Translations under genes and position numbers: made by a program
The notes under the pieces: generated by a model
The model's database searches: none
What the model saw: the letters and a program-made list of their open reading frames with translations, nothing else
Told to the model about the DNA's origin: nothing
NCBI GenBank assembly: GCA_016219145.1
Contig: JACRCG010000240.1
Span: 1-6,853 of the forward strand
Reading direction: 5' to 3'
From: Deltaproteobacteria bacterium
Lineage (GTDB): Bacteria; Desulfobacterota; Desulfuromonadia; Geobacterales; Pseudopelobacteraceae
Length of the DNA: 6,853 nucleotides
In this document: positions 1-6,410 of the stretch, in pieces
Numbering within the stretch: position 1 is the first letter of the stretch
Layout of the letters: each line of letters starts with the position of its first letter

Positions 1-1504
1 CACGGATCTCGGTCAGCTCGGCTACGATGATCTTGAGGATCTCGGTATCGGACGACAGGATCTCCCTTAACCGGGCGATAAGTTTCATGATCTCTTCGTA
101 TTCGGCTATGATCTTATCCCGTTCAAGGCCGGTCAGGCGCTGCAGGCGCATCTCCAGAATCGCCTGGGCCTGAATATCGGAGAGCTGCACCGAGCCCTCA
201 AAACCGACCGGGCGAGGCAGGTTGAGGCGCGCCAGGAATTCGGGATCGGCGAACTTGCCTTCCATCAGTCCGATTTTGGCCTCGGGAGGTGTTTTGGATT
301 CGCGAATCATCTCGATCACGGCATCCAGCCAATCCAGAGCGATCTTGAGACCTTCCAGGATATGGGCCCGCGCCAGCGCCTTCTTGAGCTCGAAGTTGGT
401 ACGACGGGTGACGACTTCACTGCGATGCTCGATGAAACAGTCCATCATCTCGCGCAGGGTCAGCACCCGGGGACGATTGTGGACAATGGCCAGCATGATG
501 ATGCCGAAAGAGACCTGCAGCTGGGACTGCTTGTAGAGCTGGTTGAGCAGTACCTCGGCGTTCTCGTCCCGCTTGACCTCGATCACGATCCGCATCCCCT
601 GGCGGTCGGATTCGTCGCGGATTTCGGTAATCCCTTCGACCTTCTTCTCCTTGACCAGCTCGGCGATCTTCTCGATCAGGCGGGCCTTGTTAACCTGGTA
701 GGGAAGCTCGGTGACGATGATCGCCTGGCGCTCGGAACGTTTGGAGGCCTCTACATGCGCTTTGGCGCGGATCTGGATGATGCCGCGACCGGTGCTGTAG
801 GCATCCCTGATGCCCTGGCGGCCATAGATGGTGGCGCCGGTCGGGAAGTCCGGACCGGGGACCATTTCCAGCAGCTCCTCAAAATCGATCTCCGGATTGT
901 TGATCACGGCAATGATGCCGCCGATTATTTCGCCCAGGTTGTGGGGTGGAATGTTAGTGGCCATACCGACCGCGATACCGGTCGAGCCGTTGATCAAAAG
1001 GTTGGGAAACTTGGATGGCAGGACTGTCGGTTCCTGCATCTCGTCGTTGTAGTTGGAGACCATGTTGACGGTCTCTTTGTCCAGATCGGCCAGCAGTTCA
1101 TGGGTGAGGTGGCGCAGGCGAATCTCGGTATAACGCATGGCAGCCGGGCGGTCACCGTCCACCGAACCGAAGTTGCCCTGTCCGTCCACCAGCATGTAGC
1201 GCAAGGAAAAATCCTGGGCCATACGCACGATGGTGTCGTAGGCGGCCGTATCGCCATGAGGATGATACTTACCGATAACGTCACCGACTACACGGGCCGA
1301 TTTCTTGTAGGGCTTGTTGTAATCGTTGCCCATGTCGTACATGGCATACAGGCAGCGCCGGTGAACCGGCTTCAAGCCGTCGCGCACGTCCGGCAGGGCC
1401 CGACCGATGATGACCGACATGGCATAGTCCATGTAGGAGCGTTTCATCTCATCTTCAATATTAACCGATATTTTACTTACTGGAATTTCTGTTGGGATCT
1501 GCAT
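1..1504 (-). CDS. gyrA: DNA gyrase subunit A, N-terminal 501 codons (3' end beyond window)
   Basis: GyrA is the DNA breakage-reunion subunit of gyrase, which with GyrB introduces negative supercoils using ATP in the cytoplasm. The frame is open from an ATG at 1504 to the left edge with no stop. The N-terminus begins MQIPTEIPV and reaches the conserved MDYAMSVIIGRALPDVRDGLKPVHRR block at residues 25-50. The quinolone-resistance-determining segment HPHGDTAAYD is at 81-90, and the active-site tyrosine is Y125 in AMRYTEIRL. Then come the winged-helix and tower regions (FPNLLINGSTGIAVGMATNIP, from 166) and the start of the coiled coil (QAQAILEMRLQRLTGLE, 445-461). The C-terminal DNA-wrapping pinwheel with the GyrA box is missing because the window ends. 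ParC is the main alternative, but the position just after gyrB and the N-terminal sequence favour GyrA. A GAGG ribosome binding site lies 5 nt before the ATG. Confidence 0.97.
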   Translation of the reverse strand, partial: MQIPTEIPVSKISVNIEDEMKRSYMDYAMSVIIGRALPDVRDGLKPVHRRCLYAMYDMGNDYNKPYKKSARVVGDVIGKYHPHGDTAAYDTIVRMAQDFSLRYMLVDGQGNFGSVDGDRPAAMRYTEIRLRHLTHELLADLDKETVNMVSNYNDEMQEPTVLPSKFPNLLINGSTGIAVGMATNIPPHNLGEIIGGIIAVINNPEIDFEELLEMVPGPDFPTGATIYGRQGIRDAYSTGRGIIQIRAKAHVEASKRSERQAIIVTELPYQVNKARLIEKIAELVKEKKVEGITEIRDESDRQGMRIVIEVKRDENAEVLLNQLYKQSQLQVSFGIIMLAIVHNRPRVLTLREMMDCFIEHRSEVVTRRTNFELKKALARAHILEGLKIALDWLDAVIEMIRESKTPPEAKIGLMEGKFADPEFLARLNLPRPVGFEGSVQLSDIQAQAILEMRLQRLTGLERDKIIAEYEEIMKLIARLREILSSDTEILKIIVAELTEIR

Positions 1505-1555
1505 TGTTACCTCGTATTCGCTATTCTCATCAAAAATTGAGATAAGTTATTTTAA
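1505..1555 (-). promoter_or_regulatory. gyrB-gyrA spacer with the gyrA ribosome binding site
   Basis: This 51-bp gap separates the gyrB stop (TAA, 1558-1556) from the gyrA ATG (1504). On the minus strand it ends CGAGGTAACA-ATG, giving a GAGG Shine-Dalgarno core at 1513-1510 with a 5-nt spacer, which supports the chosen gyrA start. By hand count 14 of 51 bases are G or C (27%), far below the flanking genes. It also holds a short inverted repeat, TCTCA (1525-1529) and TGAGA (1538-1542), with an 8-nt loop. No convincing -35/-10 pair and no U-run terminator were seen, so read-through from gyrB into gyrA is the simplest reading. A separate gyrA promoter here is possible but not shown. Confidence 0.6.
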
Positions 1556-3958
1556 TTAAATATCCAGATTGACGACATTGAGCGCATTTTTCTCGATGAA
1601 ATCCCGTCGCGGCTCAACCTGATCACCCATCAGGATCGTGAATATCTCGTCCGATTCGACGACGTCCTCGATTTTGACCTGCAACAGCACACGGTTTTCC
1701 GGATTCATGGTAGTTTCCCAAAGCTGTTCCGGATTCATTTCTCCCAGACCTTTATAGCGCTGGATTGCCAGCCCTTTTTTGGCGTTTTCAAGGAAAAAGT
1801 TGAGCAGATCCTGATGGTTGGTGGTCTCGAACAGCACCTTGCCCCCATCCTGCTCGACAGTGGCGCGACTGTCAGCCATGGTCTCCACAATGCGGCGGTG
1901 GTTATCCACCAGCAGCACGTATTCGTGAGAAGACAGTACTGCAAGCACCTGCTGGTCAATGATGGAGCGGATGTTGCCGATCCGGAACCAGATGCGGTCC
2001 TCTTCGATCTGGTACTCGGAACCTTCGGCCAACAACTTCATTCCTTCGAGGTGCGGTTCAAGCTGGGAGAGCTCCTCCAGACCGGCCGGCACATTGCTGC
2101 GAATCACGATCGAGAGCAGTTCGGCAGAAATCCCCTTCTTGACGACCTTGTTGAAGATGGCCCGGTTTTCTATGAACTGTTTGATGACCGGGATAATCTG
2201 CTTGCCGTTGTAGGTCCGGTCCCCTTTTTCAAGACGCAGGGTCAGATCTTCCGACCCCTCCTCCAGCAGAAAGGTCTGCATGGCGTGTTCGTCGCGCAGG
2301 TACTGTTCCTTCTTGCCGCGCTTGACCTTGTAGAGCGGCGGCTGGGCGATGTAGAGATGTCCGCGTTCGATCAGCTCACGCATGTTGCGGTAAAAGAACG
2401 TCAGCAGCAGTGTCAGGATGTGCTGACCGTCTACGTCGGCGTCGGTCATGACGATGATGCGGTGATAGCGCAGTTTGGCGATATTGAAGTCGTCCTTGCC
2501 GATGCCGGTGCCGAGCGCCGTAATCAGGGTGCGGATCTCCTGTGAGGAGATCATCTTGTCGAAACGGGCCTTCTCGACGTTGAGAATCTTCCCCTTGAGC
2601 GGCAGAATCGCCATGTTTTTCCGGTCGCGCCCCTGTTTGGCCGAGCCGCCGGCCGAGTCACCCTCGACCAGATAGAGTTCGCAGAGGGCCGGATCCTTTT
2701 CCTGGCAGTCGGCCAGCTTACCCGGCAGACCGCCCATGTCGAGCGCCCCCTTGCGACGGGTCAGGTCACGGGCCTTGCGGGCTGCCTCACGGGCACGGGC
2801 CGCTTCGATCGACTTGTTGAGAATATCCTTGGCAATCTTCGGGTTTTCTTCCAGATAGACCGCCAGGCGCTCATTAAGAAGCGACTCGACATACCCTTTT
2901 ACCTCGGAGTTACCCAGTTTGGTCTTGGTCTGCCCCTCGAACTGCGGCTGGGGGATCTTGACCGATATGACGCAGGTCAGCCCCTCGCGCAGGTCATCGC
3001 CTGAAACAGTAACCTTCTCGTTTTTGAGCAGATTGTTGGACGCCGCGTAGGCGTTCATGGTGCGGGTCAGGGCGGCCTTGAAACCGGCCAGATGAGTGCC
3101 CCCTTCATGAGTGTTGATGTTGTTGGCAAAGGCGAAAACCTTCTCGTCGTAGGAGTCGTTGTACTGCATGGAGACTTCCATCTCCACCCCCCCTTTTTCG
3201 CCCTTGAAGTACATCGGTTTGGGGTTGATCACGGCCTTGTTGCGGTTCAGGTATTCAACAAAGGAGTTGATTCCCCCTTCGTAATGGAACTCGTGAGATT
3301 TGCCGTCGACCCGCTCATCGCTGATTTTGATGCGCACTCCGGCATTAAGGAAAGCCATTTCACGGATACGCTGGGAAAGAATGTCGAAAGAAAATTCTGT
3401 CGTCTCGAAGATTTCCTCATCCGGCATGAAAGTGATCTTGGTGCCTCGTTTTCTGGTGACACCGGTTTGCTCCAGAGGCGCCTGGGGATCGCCGCGACGG
3501 TAGGACTGCCGCCAGACCTTGCCATCCCGTCTGATTTCGAGTTCAAGCCATCTGGATAGGGCGTTTACAACCGAAACGCCAACGCCGTGCAGACCGCCGG
3601 AAACCTTGTAGGAATCGTTGTCGAATTTGCCGCCGGCATGCAGAACTGTCAGAACGACTTCTGCGGCCGATTTCCCTTCATTCTGCATGATATCAGTCGG
3701 TATGCCGCGACCGTTGTCTACAACTGTTATCGAACCATCGGTATTAATGGTTACAGAGACTTCGTTGCAATAACCGGCCAGCGCCTCGTCAATCGAGTTG
3801 TCTACGATCTCGTAAACCAGGTGGTGCAGGCCGGAGCTTGAGGTTGAGCCGATGTACATGGCCGGTCTCTTGCGCACCGCCGACAACCCCTCCAGAACCT
3901 TGATATTTTCCGCACCATACTCCTCGGAGCCGTTTGTTACATTTTCCTGTTCACTCAT
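1556..3958 (-). CDS. gyrB: DNA gyrase subunit B (ATPase subunit)
   Basis: GyrB binds and hydrolyses ATP and supplies the metal-binding TOPRIM half of the gyrase cleavage site. The protein has 800 residues. The GHKL ATPase domain shows catalytic E50 and Mg-binding N54 in HHLVYEIVDNSIDEAL, DNGRGIP at 81-87, and the glycine-rich lid VSGGLHGVGVSVVNAL at 119-134. The transducer QTK loop is Q343-K345. TOPRIM follows with EGDSAGGSA at 432-440, PLKGKILNVE at 453-462 and the DxDxD acidic triad in DADVDG at 506-511. About 170 extra residues lie between the TOPRIM core and QRYKGLGEMNP (733-743), as in long Gram-negative GyrB (E. coli 804 residues). ParE is less likely given the recF neighbour. The ATG is 3 bp after the recF stop, so coupling to recF translation is likely. 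All key residues are intact. One small oddity is QHIL after DADVDG where many relatives have SHIR. Confidence 0.98.
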   Translation of the reverse strand: MSEQENVTNGSEEYGAENIKVLEGLSAVRKRPAMYIGSTSSSGLHHLVYEIVDNSIDEALAGYCNEVSVTINTDGSITVVDNGRGIPTDIMQNEGKSAAEVVLTVLHAGGKFDNDSYKVSGGLHGVGVSVVNALSRWLELEIRRDGKVWRQSYRRGDPQAPLEQTGVTRKRGTKITFMPDEEIFETTEFSFDILSQRIREMAFLNAGVRIKISDERVDGKSHEFHYEGGINSFVEYLNRNKAVINPKPMYFKGEKGGVEMEVSMQYNDSYDEKVFAFANNINTHEGGTHLAGFKAALTRTMNAYAASNNLLKNEKVTVSGDDLREGLTCVISVKIPQPQFEGQTKTKLGNSEVKGYVESLLNERLAVYLEENPKIAKDILNKSIEAARAREAARKARDLTRRKGALDMGGLPGKLADCQEKDPALCELYLVEGDSAGGSAKQGRDRKNMAILPLKGKILNVEKARFDKMISSQEIRTLITALGTGIGKDDFNIAKLRYHRIIVMTDADVDGQHILTLLLTFFYRNMRELIERGHLYIAQPPLYKVKRGKKEQYLRDEHAMQTFLLEEGSEDLTLRLEKGDRTYNGKQIIPVIKQFIENRAIFNKVVKKGISAELLSIVIRSNVPAGLEELSQLEPHLEGMKLLAEGSEYQIEEDRIWFRIGNIRSIIDQQVLAVLSSHEYVLLVDNHRRIVETMADSRATVEQDGGKVLFETTNHQDLLNFFLENAKKGLAIQRYKGLGEMNPEQLWETTMNPENRVLLQVKIEDVVESDEIFTILMGDQVEPRRDFIEKNALNVVNLDI

Positions 3959-3961
3959 AAG

Positions 3962-5062
3962 CTATTTTCCCTCAAACGTCAGATTGCCGTCTTCCATACG
4001 AAAGACGGCGCAGTGTAAAGCGGCATCCAGCAGAGCTGGAGTACGTTCCGTGGTTGTTACAAAAACCTGAATATCCCTTGTTACAAGAAATTCCATCAGG
4101 TTGCGGTTACGCCGTGCATCCAGTTCGGAACTCATGTCATCCAGAAGCAGCAGCGGTGACTCGCCAAAAATATCATGCAGGTTGTCCATCTCCGCCATCT
4201 TCAAAGCCAGCACAAAACTCTTCTGCTGCCCTTGTGAACCAAAAGCCTTGAGCTGCCGGTCATCCAGTAAAAATGTCAGGTCATCACGATGAGGACCGGC
4301 GGTGGTGGTTCCGTAGCGTTCGTCCGAATGCTGATGGCGTTTGAAAAGTTCAAGCAGCTCCGCACGTATCGGCTCACGGTCGGCTGACTGTACCCCGTCA
4401 GGCTGATAGCTGATCCGGCAACTCTCACCATCATTTGAAATAGTTGCATAATGCTTGCGCAGTTTATCATCCAAAACCGCAATAAATCTGAGCCGGCGCT
4501 CAATTACCTCACCGCCGGTCTCGGCAAGTTTTTCCGTCCATGTATCCAGACCGCTCTTGTCGGCGCATTTCAGTAACTGGTTCCGCTGTTTGAGAATTCT
4601 CTGGTAATCATGCCAGCAGTGCAAATAACCGATATCAGAGGTGTAGACAGCCCGGTCCAAATAGCGACGTCTGGTTTCCGGACCCATTCTGACCATGCCG
4701 GTATCATCCGGCGAAAATACTACTGCGTTCAGCCTGCCATGCAGCTCCGAAGCCCTGTGAACACCCTTGCCGTCAATATCTACTCTACGGCCGGCTGTTT
4801 CCAGCGCGATATTTATTCTGCTCTGTATGCCTGCGGATTTGACAACACCGCAAACCTGTGATGTACGCTCGCCATGCCTTATCAAATCAGGCAGTCTGGA
4901 TGATCTGAACGAACGCGGACTTCCGAGCAGATAAATTGCTTCCAGCAGGTTGGTTTTCCCCTGCCCGTTCAGACCATGAAAAAGATTGAACCTTCCGCCC
5001 GGTTCTATTCGAAGAGAACAGATATTGCGAAAATTGGCAATCGCCAGGTTAAGAAGACGCAT
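3962..5062 (-). CDS. recF: DNA replication and repair protein RecF
   Basis: RecF is a cytoplasmic SMC/ABC-like ATPase which, with RecO and RecR, helps load RecA onto gapped DNA at stalled or damaged replication forks. The product has 366 residues, normal for the family. The N-terminus MRLLNLAIANFRN is typical. The Walker A loop GLNGQGKT is at 30-37 with K36. Family motifs FSPDD (116-120), RRRYLD (131-136) and GPHRDDL (256-262) follow. The ABC signature-like SQGQQ is at 276-280, and Walker B with the D-loop is LLLLDDMSSELD at 304-315. No truncation or frameshift is seen. It starts 10 bp after dnaN and ends 3 bp before gyrB, so it belongs to the same transcript. GC content (about 53% in one sampled row) is intermediate between dnaN and gyrB. 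Confidence 0.98.
   Translation of the reverse strand: MRLLNLAIANFRNICSLRIEPGGRFNLFHGLNGQGKTNLLEAIYLLGSPRSFRSSRLPDLIRHGERTSQVCGVVKSAGIQSRINIALETAGRRVDIDGKGVHRASELHGRLNAVVFSPDDTGMVRMGPETRRRYLDRAVYTSDIGYLHCWHDYQRILKQRNQLLKCADKSGLDTWTEKLAETGGEVIERRLRFIAVLDDKLRKHYATISNDGESCRISYQPDGVQSADREPIRAELLELFKRHQHSDERYGTTTAGPHRDDLTFLLDDRQLKAFGSQGQQKSFVLALKMAEMDNLHDIFGESPLLLLDDMSSELDARRNRNLMEFLVTRDIQVFVTTTERTPALLDAALHCAVFRMEDGNLTFEGK
3968..3973 (-). promoter_or_regulatory. gyrB ribosome binding site inside the recF 3' end
   Basis: On the minus strand GAGGGA lies 9 nt upstream of the gyrB ATG (3958). It is formed by the GAG and GGA codons that specify the E and G of the RecF C-terminus (FEGK). The recF stop TAG (3964-3962) sits between this site and the gyrB start, so ribosomes finishing recF pass directly over the gyrB initiation region. 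This supports translational coupling and fixes the gyrB start. No alternative GTG or TTG start is visible in the first codons of gyrB. Confidence 0.7.
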
Positions 5063-5072
5063 CTTCCTTCTG
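5063..5072 (-). promoter_or_regulatory. dnaN-recF junction and closely spaced recF ribosome binding site
   Basis: The 10-bp gap between the dnaN stop (TGA, 5075-5073) and the recF ATG (5062-5060) reads CAGAAGGAAG on the minus strand. The AAGGA core ends only 2 nt before the ATG (or GAAGG 3 nt before), shorter than the usual 5-9 nt. RecF is a low-abundance protein in well-studied bacteria, so weak initiation helped by coupling to dnaN is plausible, but that is inference. There is no room for a promoter in the gap itself. Confidence 0.6.
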
Positions 5073-6194
5073 TCAAAGCCTCATCGGCATGATAACAGCC
5101 AGGAAACTATTCGAATTTTCAGGAACAATTATGGATGGGGACAATTCATCTCTGAATTTCATCTCGACATTGTCTGTTTCAGCTACGGCAAGCACATCCA
5201 GAAGATAGCGCGCATTGAACCTTACTGAAAAAGGTTCGCCGTCATAGCTTACGTCGAATTCTTCCATTGCGTCTCCCAATTCAGGATTACTGGAAGATAT
5301 CTTGATACCTGCAGATGAGATTTCAAGCATGATCCCTTTGAATTTTTCACTGGAGAGAATTGCCATCCTGCGAACTGAGTGAGTAAAATCTTCTTTATTT
5401 ACCGTTACTACCCTGTTGTTAGAAGCAGGAATTACACGGTTATAGTCCGGAAATTCTCCATCAACCAACCGCATCACCATGTAGGAATCGCCACGTTTGA
5501 TTACGGCACTGTTATCCATGAATCCGAAAAGAAGAATTCCACTGTCCTCATCGGTTATTTTTTTCATCTCGCTGACACCCTTTTTGGGAAGGATGACTCC
5601 CTTCAGGAGTTCAGGACCTGCCACTCCTGTAAGTTTTCCAGAAGCAATTGACAATCTGTGGCCGTCGGTTGCAACCATTTTGAGACTGTTGTTTCCGTCA
5701 CTCCCAACCTCAACTTTTGTAAAGATGCCGTTAAGGTTATATTTGGTTTCATCAAAACAAATCGCATAAGAGGTTTTTTCAATCATCCCCTTTAAAAGAG
5801 CGCTTTCGATTTCAAAGAGATTTTCCTCTTTGATATCAGGAAAATACGGGAATTCTTCCGGAGAAAGTCCAACGATATTAAATTGAACCTTGCCACATTT
5901 TATCTCAACCCAGTCGTTGTCCTTTGTCAGAAAAGTAATCGATTGATTCGGAAGTTCCTTGACTATTTCATACAATTTTTTTGCAGATACCGTGATTTTA
6001 CCGGTTGATAGTACTTCGGCAGGATAACTGCTCTTCATTCCAACTTCCAGGTCTGTGGCTGTTACGTGTATGGAAGAGGCGCTTGCTTCGATGAGAGCAT
6101 TTGATAGAATCGGCATCGATGTTCGTTTTTCAACGATGCCTTGAATTTTTTGGAGCGCTTTGAGCAAAACTTCCTTTTCAATTCTGAATTCCAT
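5073..6194 (-). CDS. dnaN: DNA polymerase III beta subunit (sliding clamp)
   Basis: DnaN forms the ring-shaped homodimer that encircles DNA and gives the replicative polymerase its processivity; it also docks many replication and repair proteins through their clamp-binding motifs. The protein has 373 residues, close to the E. coli clamp (366), and should fold as three tandem clamp domains of roughly 120-125 residues each. Recognisable motifs are the N-terminal MEFRIEKEVLLKALQKIQGI, MPILSNALIEA (27-37), VATDGHRLS (174-182), GEFPDYNRVIP (246-256), and the C-terminal VIMPMRL (367-373), whose final MPMRL lines the partner-binding pocket in this family. The start has a strong ribosome binding site, AAGGAG at 6206-6201, 6 nt before the ATG. 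It is the first gene after the 216-bp spacer that follows dnaA. GC is lower than in gyrAB (38-43% in sampled rows). Confidence 0.98.
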   Translation of the reverse strand: MEFRIEKEVLLKALQKIQGIVEKRTSMPILSNALIEASASSIHVTATDLEVGMKSSYPAEVLSTGKITVSAKKLYEIVKELPNQSITFLTKDNDWVEIKCGKVQFNIVGLSPEEFPYFPDIKEENLFEIESALLKGMIEKTSYAICFDETKYNLNGIFTKVEVGSDGNNSLKMVATDGHRLSIASGKLTGVAGPELLKGVILPKKGVSEMKKITDEDSGILLFGFMDNSAVIKRGDSYMVMRLVDGEFPDYNRVIPASNNRVVTVNKEDFTHSVRRMAILSSEKFKGIMLEISSAGIKISSSNPELGDAMEEFDVSYDGEPFSVRFNARYLLDVLAVAETDNVEMKFRDELSPSIIVPENSNSFLAVIMPMRL

Positions 6195-6220
6195 TATTCA
6201 CTCCTTGCAACTGATGTTGT

Positions 6221-6232
6221 CTTTATATAAAG
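6221..6232 (-). promoter_or_regulatory. Perfect palindrome CTTTATATAAAG, possible dnaN -10 region
   Basis: This 12-bp perfect palindrome lies 26 bp upstream of the dnaN ATG. On the minus strand it contains TATATA (6229-6224), a fair -10 match, which would put the transcription start near 6217 and give a short leader containing the strong AAGGAG site. The -35 side is poor: CGTACA (6253-6248) at 18-bp spacing matches TTGACA at only three positions. It is therefore a weak promoter prediction. Confidence 0.3.
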
Positions 6233-6296
6233 AATTAAAAACTTAGTTGTACGTTGTAGGTGCTGTTGAAACAGATAAAAACGACGTAACAGCGCT

Positions 6297-6322
6297 AATT
6301 AAATAATAAAACAAAAAACAAA
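6297..6322. other. Nearly pure A/T run, possible duplex-unwinding stretch
   Basis: The plus strand here is made of A and T apart from two C residues and has no G, with strand asymmetry (A/C above, T/G below). Such runs melt easily and are usual in origins and promoters. It lies between the minus-strand DnaA-box-like site at 6334-6326 and the dnaN promoter region. The assignment as an unwinding element is inference. Confidence 0.35.
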
Positions 6323-6325
6323 ACA

Positions 6326-6334
6326 TGTTGATAT
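6326..6334 (-). promoter_or_regulatory. second DnaA-box-like nonamer, ATATCAACA, opposite orientation
   Basis: On the minus strand the bases read ATATCAACA, one mismatch from the neighbouring TTATCAACA and two from consensus TTATCCACA. Reading on from this site along the minus strand leads straight into the T-rich strand of the 6297-6322 A/T run, an arrangement like an origin box beside an unwinding element. A still weaker minus-strand relative, GTTTCAACA, is at 6272-6264. Confidence 0.3.
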
Positions 6335-6338
6335 CCTG

Positions 6339-6352
6339 TATTGTCTATTGTC
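6339..6352 (+). repeat. Tandem 7-bp repeat TATTGTC x2
   Basis: Two perfect, adjacent copies of TATTGTC occupy 6339-6345 and 6346-6352 (GACAATA on the minus strand), between the two DnaA-box-like sites. The function is unknown. It may be a protein-binding iteron-like pair or chance. Confidence 0.45.
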
Positions 6353-6358
6353 ATTTTA

Positions 6359-6404
6359 AACAGGCTCGATAATTATCAACAGGTTTAGACAGTATGTTAA
6401 CAGG
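6359..6404 (+). repeat. Three AACAGG direct repeats at 19 and 21 bp spacing
   Basis: AACAGG occurs at 6359-6364, 6378-6383 and 6399-6404. The last two are embedded in a longer match, TCAACAGGTTT (6376-6386) and TTAACAGGTTT (6397-6407), which differ at one base. The start-to-start distances of 19 and 21 bp are close to two helical turns, placing the copies on about the same face of DNA. The middle copy overlaps the best DnaA-box-like site. Confidence 0.55.
6373..6381 (+). promoter_or_regulatory. DnaA-box-like nonamer TTATCAACA
   Basis: TTATCAACA differs from the consensus DnaA box TTATCCACA at one position (sixth base A instead of C). It lies 30 bp beyond the dnaA stop, in the non-coding spacer, and overlaps the palindrome GATAATTATC at 6368-6377. 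Its setting next to dnaA, and a second similar nonamer in opposite orientation 38 bp away, make it more credible than an isolated match. Binding has not been shown. Confidence 0.45.
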
Positions 6405-6410
6405 TTTTCC

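Larger units (their letters stand above)
6195..6410. other. AT-rich dnaA-dnaN spacer, candidate replication-origin or DnaA-regulated region
   Basis: These 216 bp separate the dnaA stop from the dnaN start and encode no gene I can support. Seen directly: DnaA-box-like nonamers on both strands (best at 6373-6381), an A/T run at 6297-6322 with 2 G/C in 26 bases, repeated AACAG motifs, a tandem TATTGTC, and small palindromes. About 19% of bases in 6297-6359 are G or C by hand count. In many bacteria the origin lies beside dnaA, on either side of it, and box clusters with an AT-rich unwinding stretch are its hallmark. Against a full origin, only one box is within one mismatch of TTATCCACA, and the other side of dnaA lies outside the window. 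The spacer may instead be a DnaA-controlled promoter region for dnaN. Confidence 0.45.

Noticed and set aside
362..1540. Long plus-strand open frame of 392 codons
   Set aside because: It is antisense to gyrA, which has full-length family motifs in this interval. The predicted protein has low-complexity, His/Asp/Val-rich composition and no recognisable domain, as expected for the opposite strand of a GC-rich gene.
1551..1560. Palindrome TTTAATTAAA at the gyrB stop
   Set aside because: Short A/T palindrome overlapping the stop codon; common by chance in AT-rich sequence and with no associated signal.
1902..1910. TTATCCACC, one mismatch from a DnaA box
   Set aside because: It is isolated inside gyrB and is the reverse complement of codons for the conserved VDN segment of the protein, so coding constraint and chance explain it.
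1814..2545. Plus-strand open frame of 243 codons
   Set aside because: Antisense shadow of the gyrB TOPRIM and C-terminal region; no ribosome site or known domain was recognised.
3092..3559. Plus-strand open frame of 155 codons
   Set aside because: Antisense to the gyrB ATPase and transducer region; explained by GC-rich codon use of gyrB.
6301..6410. Intrinsic terminator after dnaA
   Set aside because: The minus strand has a T-rich stretch (6325-6301) but no preceding GC-rich stem. The palindromes TGTTAACA (6395-6402), GATAATTATC (6368-6377) and AACATGTT (6322-6329) are short, AT-rich and without loops.
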